From contig NC_044005.1 of assembly GCF_900496995.4 (NCBI RefSeq), positions 19,225,363 to 19,289,362 on the forward strand: a stretch of 64,000 bases of DNA, read 5' to 3'. Positions 1 to 10,165 of the stretch are shown here, piece by piece (position 1 is the stretch's first letter; each line of letters starts with the position of its first letter). The notes below the pieces were generated by a model. The model was not told where the DNA came from. It searched no databases and saw only the letters and a list, made by a program, of their open reading frames with translations. This DNA is from Aquila chrysaetos chrysaetos. Taxonomy: Eukaryota; Chordata; Aves; Accipitriformes; Accipitridae. The translations under genes were made by a program, and so were the position numbers.

Positions 1-239
1 TTTGAATAAATTGAAATATGAGGGAAGAACCAACATGGATTTTGAGACAGGAACTTGTGTAGCAAATGTAGCACTCATGAGGCTGAGCTAGTGATTCTTG
101 CGTATTTGGATTTGTAAAATGCTTCTTTGAGAAAGGTACCTTACTAAAAGTTCTTGAAGAAGCTAAGCTGTCATGAAACAGGAGCAAAGATCATCCATGG
201 GCTAGCAACTGGAAGGGACATCCAAATAAATGATTGTTT

Positions 240-1250
240 TTCACAAATAATACAGAAAATAGCCAGTGAAGTACCACAGGATCTACAGAGGTCCAGATCC
301 TGCTGTACAAGCTATTCACAAACAACAATGAAAAGGTGTATACTGAAGCAGGAAAGTTTGCAGAAGATAAAAAGTTGTGTAGCAAAGTCATAACTAAAGC
401 AGACAGCAAAGAGTTGAAGAAAGGTTTAACAAATGCTGAGCAGCCAGGCAGTAAAACCTTTTGTATAACGCATGCTTAACAAATTCAGACAAATGCACTT
501 GAAAGAAAAATACAACACAGAGAGCTCTTAGCTGTTAGTACTCATGAAAGGGATTTGGGAGTTACTGGATAGGCAGCACCGTGCTCTGTGACAAGAAAAG
601 ACAAACTGAATATTACAATTATATCTTTATGAAGTGAATAGAGAACAAACCAGGAAAACATCACAATGCTATCGTACCAATCTTAAATCCCAAATACATG
701 CACTTCTGGTCATTCATCTCAAAGACCAATGTAATAGCACTAGATAACACGCAGAGAAGTTAAACAGTAGTGATGTGAAACAATTAATAGGTTCTATACA
801 AGGGAAAATGAATAGGACATTCCTTTGTGGAAAAGCGATGATTAAAGGTGGATAGGGCATAAAATCAGTGGTATAAAGATGGTGATTCATTGTTTCTCAG
901 AAGTGCAAAAGCTATATAGTAATTTGAAACAACAAAAGGAAACACTTTTTTTTACATGTTGCTTACTTGAATTGCTGAAGTCATTGCTAGAGGATGCTCT
1001 GGAAATCATAAGTATAGATAGGTTTAAAAAGGGATTAGACAAACATATGGAGGATATGTCCATTGTTTGCTATTGAATTCAATAGTCCAAAATGCTTTAA
1101 CAACTGATTGTCAGAAATAAGGACCACTTTGTACGACCCTGTTTCTTACACTCTTTCTCTGAGCAGTCACAACTGCTTACAGTACAGAATGCTGAAATAG
1201 ATGGACCTTTGGTCTGATCGGTGTGGCAGTTCTTACAGTCTTGTGACAGC
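240..1250 (+). repeat. Ancient CR1 LINE remnant (3' part)
   Basis: This is a decayed copy of the reverse-transcriptase end and 3' tail of a CR1 retrotransposon. Recognisable landmarks in order are a GTACCACAGGATCT-like block near 270, a GCAGGAAAGTTTGCAGAAGAT-like block near 350, a degenerate FKKGLDKHMED peptide near 1020-1060, and a 3' stretch near 1200-1240 reading ATGGACCTTTGGTCTGATC. These resemble the old CR1 families shared by turtles, crocodilians and birds rather than young avian CR1. Many stops and indels interrupt the frame, so it is inactive. Both edges are approximate. Confidence 0.7.
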
Positions 1251-1909
1251 CACTTTTTCTTTGACTGTGTCATGCTGAGGCAACATCAGTTGAGCAATAT
1301 GAGAAGTTCAGTATAAAAATAACATCCTTTTCAAAGTATTCTTTCCATTTGTATCTACTACCCCTCTCTACTGTGGCAGGCATTGCCAGTAGCTAAAAAT
1401 ACACAAACCCAAAATAACATCAGTCCCAGTCGTGTGGCAGTGATATGCTTGTACCATACTTGTTCACATCATTTCTGTTATCAGTTTTACCAATTCATAA
1501 TTGGCAACTGCTTCCCCCAAGTACTCTGTTAAAAGTATGGCATTGCCACATACGCTGAAAACTAACAAAATCGGGCTTTGTTACATTAAAACTAGAACTA
1601 TGAATTCTTCAGACACCTTGCTAAGTACATTCTGCTATGAGGCCATTCCTAACAAAGAGAAGGACCAATTAAATGGTCTTCTGATCATTACCATAGGAGC
1701 ATTACAAAGGGAGAAAGCCAGTTTTGAAATGTGTGGCTCCAAGATAAACAAAATCAAACCAGTCTCTTTATACCCTTGCACTAGGTTAGTAGGGAGGAGG
1801 AGCAAACTTTGCAATGCAGATATATCTGCCAGTGCAAACATGGTATTTACTACATTCTTTTAAATGGCTATCTTTGTTTTCGGAGGACTAATTTATTTTC
1901 ACAACATAG
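1251..1909. other. Spacer before the first CATSPERB block, nothing recognised
   Basis: A 120-codon open frame lies at 1501-1863, but its translation shows no recognisable domain and no match to the expected upstream CATSPERB residues. No promoter, RNA gene or repeat could be assigned. It is probably a decayed intron. Confidence 0.4.
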
Positions 1910-2117
1910 CTACCTATGGGGTAAATCTACAATAGCTGTGATTATCCCAGAAGCATCATGTATTTGTGATATGGTAGCATATATTATAACACTGAAGAGT
2001 GGCAGCATATGTGAGAAATCAATTCATTACATTTCTCCAGTTCCAATGACTGCTGAACCATGGCTACAGAAAGATCCAAAAGATGAAAATGGTTTTCCTC
2101 TCCTAAAAGAACTGCTG
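1910..2117 (+). pseudogene. CATSPERB: CATSPERB exon block A
   Basis: Open frame, starting one base into the block (C completes a split codon) and ending at a codon boundary before gtaaga. The translation contains STIAVIIPEASC, then YIITLKSGSIC, then EPWLQKDPKDENGFPLLK. The human counterpart has a W...KD..GF...K pattern with identical spacing across 19 residues. The acceptor is acaacatag. The 5' border is less certain than the 3' border. Confidence 0.75.
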
Positions 2118-3333
2118 GTAAGAAAGCTAAGCAGCCATTAGGTGGTGCCTCGGAATTGGTACAGAAAGGGAAAGCCTTCCTACCTTGTGCATTCATTTTT
2201 GCAGAAGAACCAGGAGCATATGTATACTTAAGTGCATGTTTATCTGAAGAAGTTGTCAACAACAGCCTACCAATTTCTGTTGGGGGAATGCATTGTGCAG
2301 AAATAAATCAATGTGCAAAATCAGACACTAGACTGAAAAAGTGCATAAAATTAGTCTATTTTTAATGTATGCTAAAATATGCCTTTTACTATTTAGGTTG
2401 AATAAATTAAACTGCTACTTTCCATGTAACCCCATGACCTCCCAGGGCTTTTATTTTCAGTACAGTGTTGTGGAAAAAAAAAAAAAAAAGGGAATTTCTC
2501 TCAGGATCCCTAAGTTCTTCTGCTATGAAAGATCTGAACTGAGATAGCTGGAGGCAAGAAACAGCACAGTTCCCGATTATGATACCATTCACTGTACTAC
2601 TATTAGAAAAGTTCCATTTAATTGTCATTCCATAAACATCTCCTGTTTAAATGGATGAAGACTTCTTTTGCTAACAAGTTTTTGTTTCATTTTGTGAAAT
2701 GCGTGGTCTTGAGTTTGAACTATTATAAATCTGCATAATATTTCCTGTGTTTAAAATGCAACTGATTAACAGTACTTGTATCTCATATTAAACTTGTATT
2801 TCTGATTTTGTTGCCTAAAGACATATGCTCTGTTCACCTCTCTGATTTGAACTTAAGACAATCCTGTAAAAGTAACATATATGCTAAAGATCTCTAGGGT
2901 TCAGTCACAGTGGACTGAAAGCATCTGATGTCTTCTGAATATGGTTTCTGAGCAGTGTCAGGTAGAGGTGAAAGATCACCTGAAAATCCTGGGTCTGAAG
3001 GACCCCGTCAAGAAATTATGGCCATATATTAAATCACATAATTCATATGAGCAGTAAGCAGCTGTTAGCTCAATTGTCACTGCTGAGGTGATGGCTAAGA
3101 ACGAAAAAAAAAAAAAAAAAGATAGTTCTTTTTCTCTGAAGGACTTCCTGGGAACTGAAATATTTGAAATAGATGAAGGACTTGCTTTGTTTTCTATGCT
3201 TTGGAGTTTAATACCATACCATTTCTTCTGTTGTATTATCCTGGCACTAAGAATAACTTTTTATCATCCTTTCTGCACAATACTTAATATACTTAATCTA
3301 CATCCCTCTGTCTTATGGTGCATTTATATGCAG
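2118..3333. other. CATSPERB intron between blocks A and B
   Basis: Holds two A-tracts (near 2474 and 3102) and no recognisable coding or mobile sequence. The splice donor (gtaaga) and the acceptor (tatatgcag) are both intact. Confidence 0.5.
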
Positions 3334-3442
3334 GTAAACTAGACCTGTATCTGAACAGAGAACAGGTATTCTACTTGGTGAAAACATTTATAATGCAGAT
3401 CCCAGCAAGCTAAGAATGAGAAATTATTGTAAGGATTCAAAA
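3334..3442 (+). pseudogene. CATSPERB: CATSPERB exon block B, frame broken at its start
   Basis: From 3338 the block reads TRPVSEQRTGILLGEN and then IYNADPSK, aligning without gaps to the human RPPS...DN.YHADPSK segment, and it ends in DSK before gtaagt. The frame cannot be entered cleanly. Block A ends at a codon boundary, and from there GTA AAC is followed at once by TAG. The homologous frame instead meets TAA at 3335-3337. A 2-base loss in the segment around 3338-3343 would explain both, because AAC TAT AGA CCT minus two bases gives the observed AACTAGACCT. Confidence 0.75.
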
Positions 3443-5262
3443 GTAAGTATTTTCTAATAATTTCATGGTTACTGAACATATCTCAAAATGAATTATTTTA
3501 CCATAATTTATTTCATACACAGTGTTCTTTGTCTTTCTACAGCATACTTTAATAATCAGTATTTTGAAAAGCAGACTGTACAGACAGGACAGTTCAGTGG
3601 TGTGCTTACTGCAGCCTATTTTCTTTCAATTAAGACCTTTGGTTACACACTACTGGAGGATACGTATTTTTATATCGGGCTCTGAAGGATGTGATCGTGT
3701 AAAATTATGAATATTACCTTAACAGAAAGGACAGACAGTGGGACAGAACAGGAATTGAAATATAAAATCAGGTAACTTCAATGTAAATGTTTAAATCTTA
3801 GTCATTAATGAGGAAAGCATGTGTGCCAGAGGTTCCACTTCAAATCTATTCTCATCACCACTGGCAGAGGTACTTATAAGATGTCATGAGTTAAAATAGA
3901 AAGACAGGAGAGGTTATCTGTAAACCTAGCTCTTTCCCTCCCAAAACACTGTTGTTAAAACAAATGGCATAGTGTGCCAGTCATGATAATTCTGAAATTG
4001 TAAGACATATGGGGAAAAAAAATAGCTTTTTATCAAAATTTTCAAATTGGACATTTAAACAGATTTTTATTTTGTGTGTTAATAAACCTAAAAAGTTAAC
4101 ACAGAGTTGACACCATACCAAGAAGTAGTAGAAGTTTTGTGGTTCCTCTGTGAAAATGTCATGTGGAATGTGCTCACAGGTTTTTTTAAATCATACCTGC
4201 CTCTCTATGTTCCCGCCTTTTGCCTACACTACAAAAGGTTTCTAAACTTCAAAGATCAACTCTTTAAAGACAATTCTTAACAGCTAAAGCACAGGTTCAC
4301 TCTCCGCTTGTCCCAGGAAAGGTAAAGGCCCATTAGATTGCTTGTCACCATACTGTGAGTCTAAAGAAATAGATCTTTTGGCAGTGAGATAAGCTGGGGC
4401 TGACTAAAGGAAATCTCAGGTGAGCAGCTGGGTCATTCAGGCAGGGCTGGCTTTAGGCATATGTACAGAAAGCAGTTGCATAGGTCAGAAATTCACGGGG
4501 GCAGCAGAGGACCTTCCCCAAGACCATCCTCCCCAAAGAGCTCCCTTAGTACCAGTAGGCTCTGGACTCACTGCTTATGCCCTTGGCCCCGGTATGCATC
4601 TGCCTTTATTCCTGCTTCCATGCTACTGAAGGGAAAGGCCCATGCAAGTAGCAGTATTCTCTCTAGCAATGAAAAGTAGGTAGATGGATAAAGGTTTGTC
4701 TTTCCCCTTGCCTTCCCTTCTCCTGCTTGGTTTGGGCAGGGGGAGTTGGATCCATCCAGTGCTAGAGTTTTTGGTTTCCAAAGAGTCTTTTAGGAATTTC
4801 AAACAGTTCATTTTTCTTCCCTAATGGAACAATTTTCTGCTGGAAAATCCTGTCTCATCCAAACAAAGAATACTATCAACATTTTGACAGAAAATTACTG
4901 AAATTTTAAAAGGTCAGAATTTTTGGATGTAGAAATATTAGTGGAAACAATAAAGTACAGATGAAAATTTCAAATCTTAACAAAAACATTTTGTAAGTCT
5001 GGAAAACTTTTTTTTTTTTTTTTAATATCAGATTCTTTGAAAAACCTTAAGATTTCAATATTTTTCCTGATTAAAAATGAAATAAAATTTTTGGCCTGAT
5101 ATCTGCTGTTATCTGACTTGTAGCAAATATCATTATTTTGAAATCACCTACACGATATAGGGATAGTTGCATTGGTTTACTCATACCTTCTTCTGTAAAG
5201 TCTTGTATTCAGGATTTAGTCAAGAAACTGAACTAGAACCAGTTTTCATGGCCTTTCCATAG
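3443..5262. other. CATSPERB intron between blocks B and C
   Basis: AT-rich with T-tracts (for example near 5010). Short open frames at 3488-3710 and 4420-4811 have no recognised relatives, and I treat them as chance. No mobile element could be assigned. Confidence 0.4.
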
Positions 5263-5370
5263 ATTCCTGAATTGTATAAAAAGTGTGTTAACAAGTCATC
5301 TCGAGCTGAATGCTCAACCTTGGTTGAGAAAATGTTTTCACTTTCAGCTTTCTCAGACTATACAGAGAAG
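5263..5370 (+). pseudogene. CATSPERB: CATSPERB exon block C
   Basis: Thirty-six intact codons, phase 0 at both ends, between ttccatag and gtaagaaa. The peptide starts IPELYKKCVNKSSRAEC and ends FSDYTEK. It matches the cysteine-containing YKQC...TSRA.C...FSD.KEK segment of mammalian CATSPERB. Confidence 0.85.
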
Positions 5371-5609
5371 GTAAGAAATAAAGCAGAAGTATCGAAATTA
5401 TTGTTTCTAAGCTAAATTCTGGTACTTGGCCAGGCACCCAACCAGTATTAGAGTGAGAACTGCTCAGGGAAAATTGTGCTCAAATTGGACTACAAAGGAG
5501 ACATTCCAAACCACCACCAAGGCTTGAAAGGCTTAATGAATGCCTGAAATAACTAGAGCAGTTTTTCCTTTAAATGTAACCATATAACAACACACAACTT
5601 AAATTTCAG

Positions 5610-5748
5610 GTCCTAAGAATGAAGTAACCAGTTACAATGCTTCCAAGCTGTTTCCAACGTAAGCATTTCAGGTCCATTAGAAATCTGCCATTTCCTTCTT
5701 TTGTCACAGTTACTGAAGTCAACCAAAGGACAGGCTGGGAAGTCAAAG
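5610..5748 (+). pseudogene. CATSPERB: CATSPERB exon block D with in-frame TAA
   Basis: The acceptor is aaatttcag and the donor is gtaagg. In the phase set by block C the codons read V L R M K stop P V T, continue through PFPSFVTVTEVN, and end in GWEVK plus one base. From V to N the block has 38 codons, the same number as the human segment, with the sixth codon (Phe in human) replaced by TAA at 5625-5627. The block would otherwise be fully open, and its phase-1 exit fits block E. A downstream acceptor (ccaacgtaag, entering at 5664) would skip the stop and keep the frame at a cost of 18 residues. Confidence 0.85.
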
Positions 5749-7712
5749 GTAAGGATAATTTGAAATTTGAAATTATAGAACAATTTTGACCCCAGTAAGT
5801 CCATGGCAAAACCCAGTAATTTCAGTGAAACCAGGAATCATGATCTTTAAAGGTCATTGCGTAGTAAGAGAAGCCAGAAATCTTTCTGAGTATTCCTCTA
5901 AGTAAAGCATCCCTTTTCCCCCATACTGTTACTTTTCTCACGTCCGTGCCTTTGTCATAGTTTGTGGTTACAGTGGATTCTCTATATAGTTATTTTGCAA
6001 TATTGTCAGGAATCTTTTTCCCCTTGCCACTCCTCATGCCTACAAAGAGGCTAGACTGAACTAAATGACAAGGCTGTGTGCAGGAATCCCCAAAAAGTCA
6101 CTTCCTGGGAAACTGAGAACAGTGTTTGCAATATGAAGAGTAAAGGGCACTAAACATAGGATAAACCAGAAGCAGATACATGCTGATTGATGGGGTAAGA
6201 ATTTCAAAGCAGTATAAGACAGGAAGGAGAAGGATAGTAAAAAACACTGAGAATGTATTTGGCTTGAGGACGGAACCAAGTTGTGTAGAACCTTGCAAGT
6301 GTAGAGATTAGTCCTATAGCAGGGGACACGGTAAGGCAGAGATTTCAAACTAGTGATGGGTATGAGCAGAATGGCACTTGAGAACGTAACCTAAGCACAA
6401 ATCATTTGAGTGTGCTGAAAGCAATCAGGAGAAAAGCAGTAAACATATAAAGAGGGCAGCTGCATGAGCGAAGGAGGGAGATGAGCGTGATTAGATCCAT
6501 GGTTTCCTAAGTGAGAAGGTCAGGGAAGGGATTTAGTACTGGTCCATGTGATATATAAAAGGTAACAGGAAAGCATAAATCATAATCCCAATGATTTGGG
6601 ATTATGAGAAGTGAGAAGCACAGAGGAAAGTAGGAAGGGATCAAGGCTTCAGCTTTACTGACTGGAATTAGTCTTGTTTTCCTTTATCTCTAGTTGCCCT
6701 AGAATTCTCTCATGCCTGCAAAGCACTGTAAGATCTTTTGGTGATCAGGGCTCTAGGGTGACAGTGTTTCCAGTTTCAGGGGACCTCAACAAATGCCTAT
6801 TGGCAGCTGTCAATTCTGTTGTCCCCATACATATCCATTAAATCGAAAGGCTATGGTACCGCATATTTGAAATACTAGAGAAAGTCTTAAAATCAGTGAG
6901 CCTCAAACTATGGAGGCTAATAAAAACCAGGAAACCCAAAAAGTCTAATAGGCAACAAATGGAAGTGAGAAAAAATCAGGGCCACAAATTTTCCATGCAC
7001 AGCTGCAAGAATGTGAAGAATGCATCTGACACCTCCTGCTGCTGTTTATATACTATGTTCACCAAATGAGTGGGGAGTTAGATTGTTTATCCAACTTAAC
7101 CTCCAGTACCGTGCTCCCTAGAGCATGACCCCACACAGCTTTCATAGCATCCTGAGCCAGCTGCTGACCCAAAGATACAAGTCCATGGCTACTGAAATGT
7201 CTCAGATGGTATAAACAGCACCTACAGCTGCCTGCAAGGAATTTGGGCTTGTTTTATAATGGGTCTCAAGACTGTCCAGCACTGATGGTGCTCGATCAGA
7301 TTGAGCTGGAGCCTAGGAATGATGACTCAGGTATGGACCCTGCATGCCATGCTGGGTTTTTATTATATTTCTCATGAAGCTTCACTTTATATATTTGGAC
7401 AATCTCTCACAGTAAGCAGCTTGCTCTACTGATCCTTGAGCATTGTATTAGAGACAGGATTCCAAACAATCCCAAAATGCCTCTGTCAGCGGTGAATGTA
7501 ATCTGTCACCTAATGGGAGACAGTGCTCAGTGCCTCACAAGAATCAGTTAGGGAAAAACTTAGAACAAAAAAAAGAAATTAACTAATTCAATTTCCCTGT
7601 CTGTGAAACCAAAAGCTACATTAGGTGCATTTAATACATCTGGGGAAAATAAAAAATTGAAAATATTTTTGAAGTGTTGTTTTTCTGTTTTTGTTTTTTT
7701 TTAATTTTACAG
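5749..7712. other. CATSPERB intron between blocks D and E
   Basis: Contains an 11-bp-arm hairpin at 6581-6606, listed separately, and no recognised gene or mobile element. Frames at 6061-6348 on the minus strand show no family features. Confidence 0.4.
6581..6606. repeat. Perfect short inverted repeat
   Basis: Two perfectly complementary 11-bp arms, CATAATCCCAA at 6581-6591 and TTGGGATTATG at 6596-6606, are separated by a 4-base TGAT loop. No gene association is evident. Confidence 0.8.
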
Positions 7713-7813
7713 GTATCAATGAAGCACCAGGAGTGTTAAAAATAAAAGACTATTCAGGAAAAATACTCCAGACTACTGTACATAATCCAGATTCTATGTT
7801 CTTAAAAATATCT
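7713..7813 (+). pseudogene. CATSPERB: CATSPERB exon block E
   Basis: Begins after a strong T-rich tract and tttacag, and takes the single base left by block D to make Gly. It then reads INEAPGVLKIKDYSGK and ends SMFLKIS at a codon boundary before gtatgt. It fits the NEPENVKKMKHY...VYNP segment of mammalian CATSPERB with a one-residue length difference. The block itself is intact. Confidence 0.8.
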
Positions 7814-8307
7814 GTATGTTTTATAATTTAAAATTAAAATAAATATTATGACCAGAAATGGGTATAAACCAGAGTTCCAGAACTAAACACCATTTACCTT
7901 TGAGGCAGTTTTGATATGAATTCAAATATATTTTCAACAGCACATTTGTAATTTGGGCCCGTATCTAGACGGGATAAATTGGGGTTTATATTTTATGCAT
8001 CATGTAATCTCTTAAAGTGGTAGTCCCAGAGGCAACGAAGGAAACTTTTGATGAGTCTTTTGTGTATTAACCTTTGCAATAAGGTGCTTCAGACATCTTG
8101 TTAAAAATCTTGGTTTTTTTAATTAACCAGTTTATTCTATACACTGCCACCTAGATTTTTTGCCTTAGAAATATGATTTATTAATCTGTGTGATTATATA
8201 TTGACATACATATTTCAGAAGAATAACTATGCCTTATTTGAATGTATTGAATTATACTAGTTGATTTCGAACCCCCTAAATGCCTCTATGGAAGTGGTCT
8301 TCTCCTA

Positions 8308-8395
8308 ATGCACTGCCTTATGGGAATTATAGTCTGGGCCCATATCACCTGTTTAGAGCTGGGCTGTGATGATGAGACTACATCTCCTGTGGCAG
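8308..8395. repeat. Degenerate inverted pair, possible old DNA-transposon scrap
   Basis: TGGGAATTATAGTC at 8321-8334 and GACTACATCTCCTGTGG at about 8376-8392 are imperfect reverse complements about 45 bases apart. They resemble the ACTACA-TTCCC type ends seen in old interspersed repeats. The assignment is tentative. Confidence 0.3.
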
Positions 8396-8816
8396 AATGT
8401 GGCCCTGCTGCCCAAACTAGGAAACTGCACTTCTGTTTTGATCTGACTCATAAGGAAACATTTCTTACCAAGAAGAAACAAAATATGTAAAGAAAACAAT
8501 GAGACAGCTTTCTGACTGCTTGATAGCAGACCTTTTGTGAGCACCAGAATGCAAAAACTACCCACCACTAGACAAAATTGTTAGGTCAACTGAAGGTCCT
8601 TACTTAAATCTTGCTTGATGGCTTTTAAGAGCAGCATAGGTATGTTCCTTCCTAGCCTTACTTTTACTCGATTTTATATTCAAAATTCAGCAATTCTTAT
8701 GGAACTGATTGAAAATGGTGTCAAATGTTTTTGCTCAGCAAAGCCTACACTTTTTTGAATTTTTTTTCCTGCAAAAAAAAAAATCCATCACCGACGATGA
8801 TGATTTCTTTTAAAAG

Positions 8817-8891
8817 GGATCTAGGCTTTTCCATTTCAAAGTATCAACTATTCCTGGACTTTCCCATTGTCACCTGTCGGATGAATTTCAG
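8817..8891 (+). pseudogene. CATSPERB: CATSPERB exon block F
   Basis: Twenty-five intact codons, phase 0 at both ends, between ttttaaaag and gtacca. The peptide includes LFHFKVSTIPGLSHC and ends SDEFQ. It matches the mammalian LFHFKVSVVPG...EEFQ segment almost residue for residue. Confidence 0.88.
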
Positions 8892-10027
8892 GTACCATAA
8901 ATAGACTGTAATTTATGTAATTTATAGTCACTGTATGTCATTGTGTCACTATAATTGAGTGCTATTTAAAATAAAAATCATACTATTTCATATGAAAAAA
9001 AATGAGTAAAAACAAAAGCTTCACTTTTGCAAGTCCAACCTCAACTCTTTTGTTAAACAGTGTCCTATTCACATATTTGGCCATTTGCAGAATCAGTTTC
9101 TCTCAAATATTGTGTTACAGCTTTCTAAACATGGTAAGCTATTCAGCTTTTTTGACCATTTTGGTCAAATTCAAACTCCATCTGGACTGCGCCTGCCAGT
9201 TACACAGAGATCTGGAAGCCCTGCAGCTCTGGTCTCATCCCTGGGGCCTGTCATGGCTCTTGACCTACCTACTCTTAGTGCACATCTCTAATGGGAGACA
9301 ATCAGCACAAGGATTGCACATTAACTCCCACTCACTCTCCAGCCAGACTCTGCCTACCTGCAGAGAAGTTTCCAATAAAAGGTACTGCTGGCCTGTGACC
9401 CTTGTGACCCCACAGAGGTTTGCATGCAGAGGACCTTCATCAGTACATATTATTTGTTAAGATGATGTTTACTGATAGCCAGTAGGTGCTTTTAAAAGGT
9501 CATTATCATATTTGGGTTTCAGATGGAAAATGATAACACACAAAGATCCATACTGGGGTTTGGGGCTTCATGAATCGATGTTTTATAAAAAAAATAGATG
9601 TAGATACAGCCCTTAGCCCAAAACATGTGTAGTCAAAGAAAACGCAAAAAAGGTAGAATAAGGAACTAATGAAACTAATTCTAGCTCAGCTTTTTATTTA
9701 CAAAATACCACGTTGCTGTAACACAATTGATACCTACTATGTAAAAACATCTTTTTTGATATTCCATCACTGAAATTGCTTTCCTGTGGTGACCATCCAC
9801 CTTCCACCTTGCAACCTAGCAATTTTGTTCTGAAATACTGAAGGACAAAATTTCTGCTGAGCTCTCAGATTGTTTGCATCTGAGAGAAAAAGACCATACT
9901 CTTCTAACTCTGTGCTGAGAACAATTTAGCTTTTGTATTAGAAATAGTACATTCAGTGCATTAAAACTTTGACATAGAATTTTAGTAATAATTGAATAAC
10001 AGATATTTTACATGTTTTCTGTTTCAG
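8892..10027. other. CATSPERB intron between blocks F and G
   Basis: A 152-codon + frame at 9002-9460 has no recognisable domain and lies between two well-placed exon blocks, so I regard it as a chance frame. No repeats were identified. Confidence 0.4.
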
Positions 10028-10165
10028 ATTTATGTTGATGATGCTGTGACTTTTTCTGAAAAACATTTTACTTGGATATTAGCAGTTGTATTATTAGTGG
10101 GCATTATTTTTGCAGCATCTCTGAGACAAAATTGTGATAGAATGGTAAAGAACAAAGAAAAATAA
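10028..10165 (+). pseudogene. CATSPERB: CATSPERB terminal exon block G with membrane helix
   Basis: Follows the acceptor ctgtttcag. It reads IYVDDAVTFSEKHFTW, then a hydrophobic helix of about 17 residues (ILAVVLLVGIIFAASL), then a short basic tail ending at TAA 10163-10165. The IYVDDA start and the C-terminal single membrane pass match mammalian CATSPERB. The tail is shorter than in human. The block is intact, with candidate AATAAA signals at about 10543 and 10637. Confidence 0.85.

Larger units (their letters stand above)
1910..10165 (+). pseudogene. CATSPERB: CATSPERB C-terminal region, probable unitary pseudogene (5' end outside window)
   Basis: Cation channel sperm-associated auxiliary subunit beta is a large, mostly extracellular single-pass protein of the CatSper calcium channel in the sperm flagellum. 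Seven blocks (1910-2117, 3334-3442, 5263-5370, 5610-5748, 7713-7813, 8817-8891, 10028-10165) have GT-AG borders and compatible phases. Their translations line up in order with the C-terminal third of mammalian CATSPERB as I remember it. Landmarks are a NADPSK block, SSRAEC, VTVTEVN, LFHFKVS, DEFQ and IYVDD, followed by a C-terminal membrane helix. Breaks are an in-frame TAA at 5625-5627 and a closed frame at the start of the 3334 block. Order and orientation relative to PPP4R3A match human 14q32.12. Earlier exons, about the first three quarters of the protein, lie left of the window or are lost. An alternative is a functional gene carrying assembly errors or different splice sites. Confidence 0.85.

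Noticed and set aside
1501..1863. 120-codon + frame upstream of CATSPERB block A
   Set aside because: It shows no match to the expected preceding CATSPERB segment and no splice-site support.
3488..3710. Two overlapping + frames considered as another CATSPERB exon
   Set aside because: Neither frame matches the expected CATSPERB residues, and blocks B (ending 3442) and C (starting 5263) already join in phase with continuous homology.
9002..9460. 152-codon + frame between CATSPERB blocks F and G
   Set aside because: Blocks F and G join directly in phase 0 with continuous homology (DEFQ then IYVDD). The frame has no recognisable domain.
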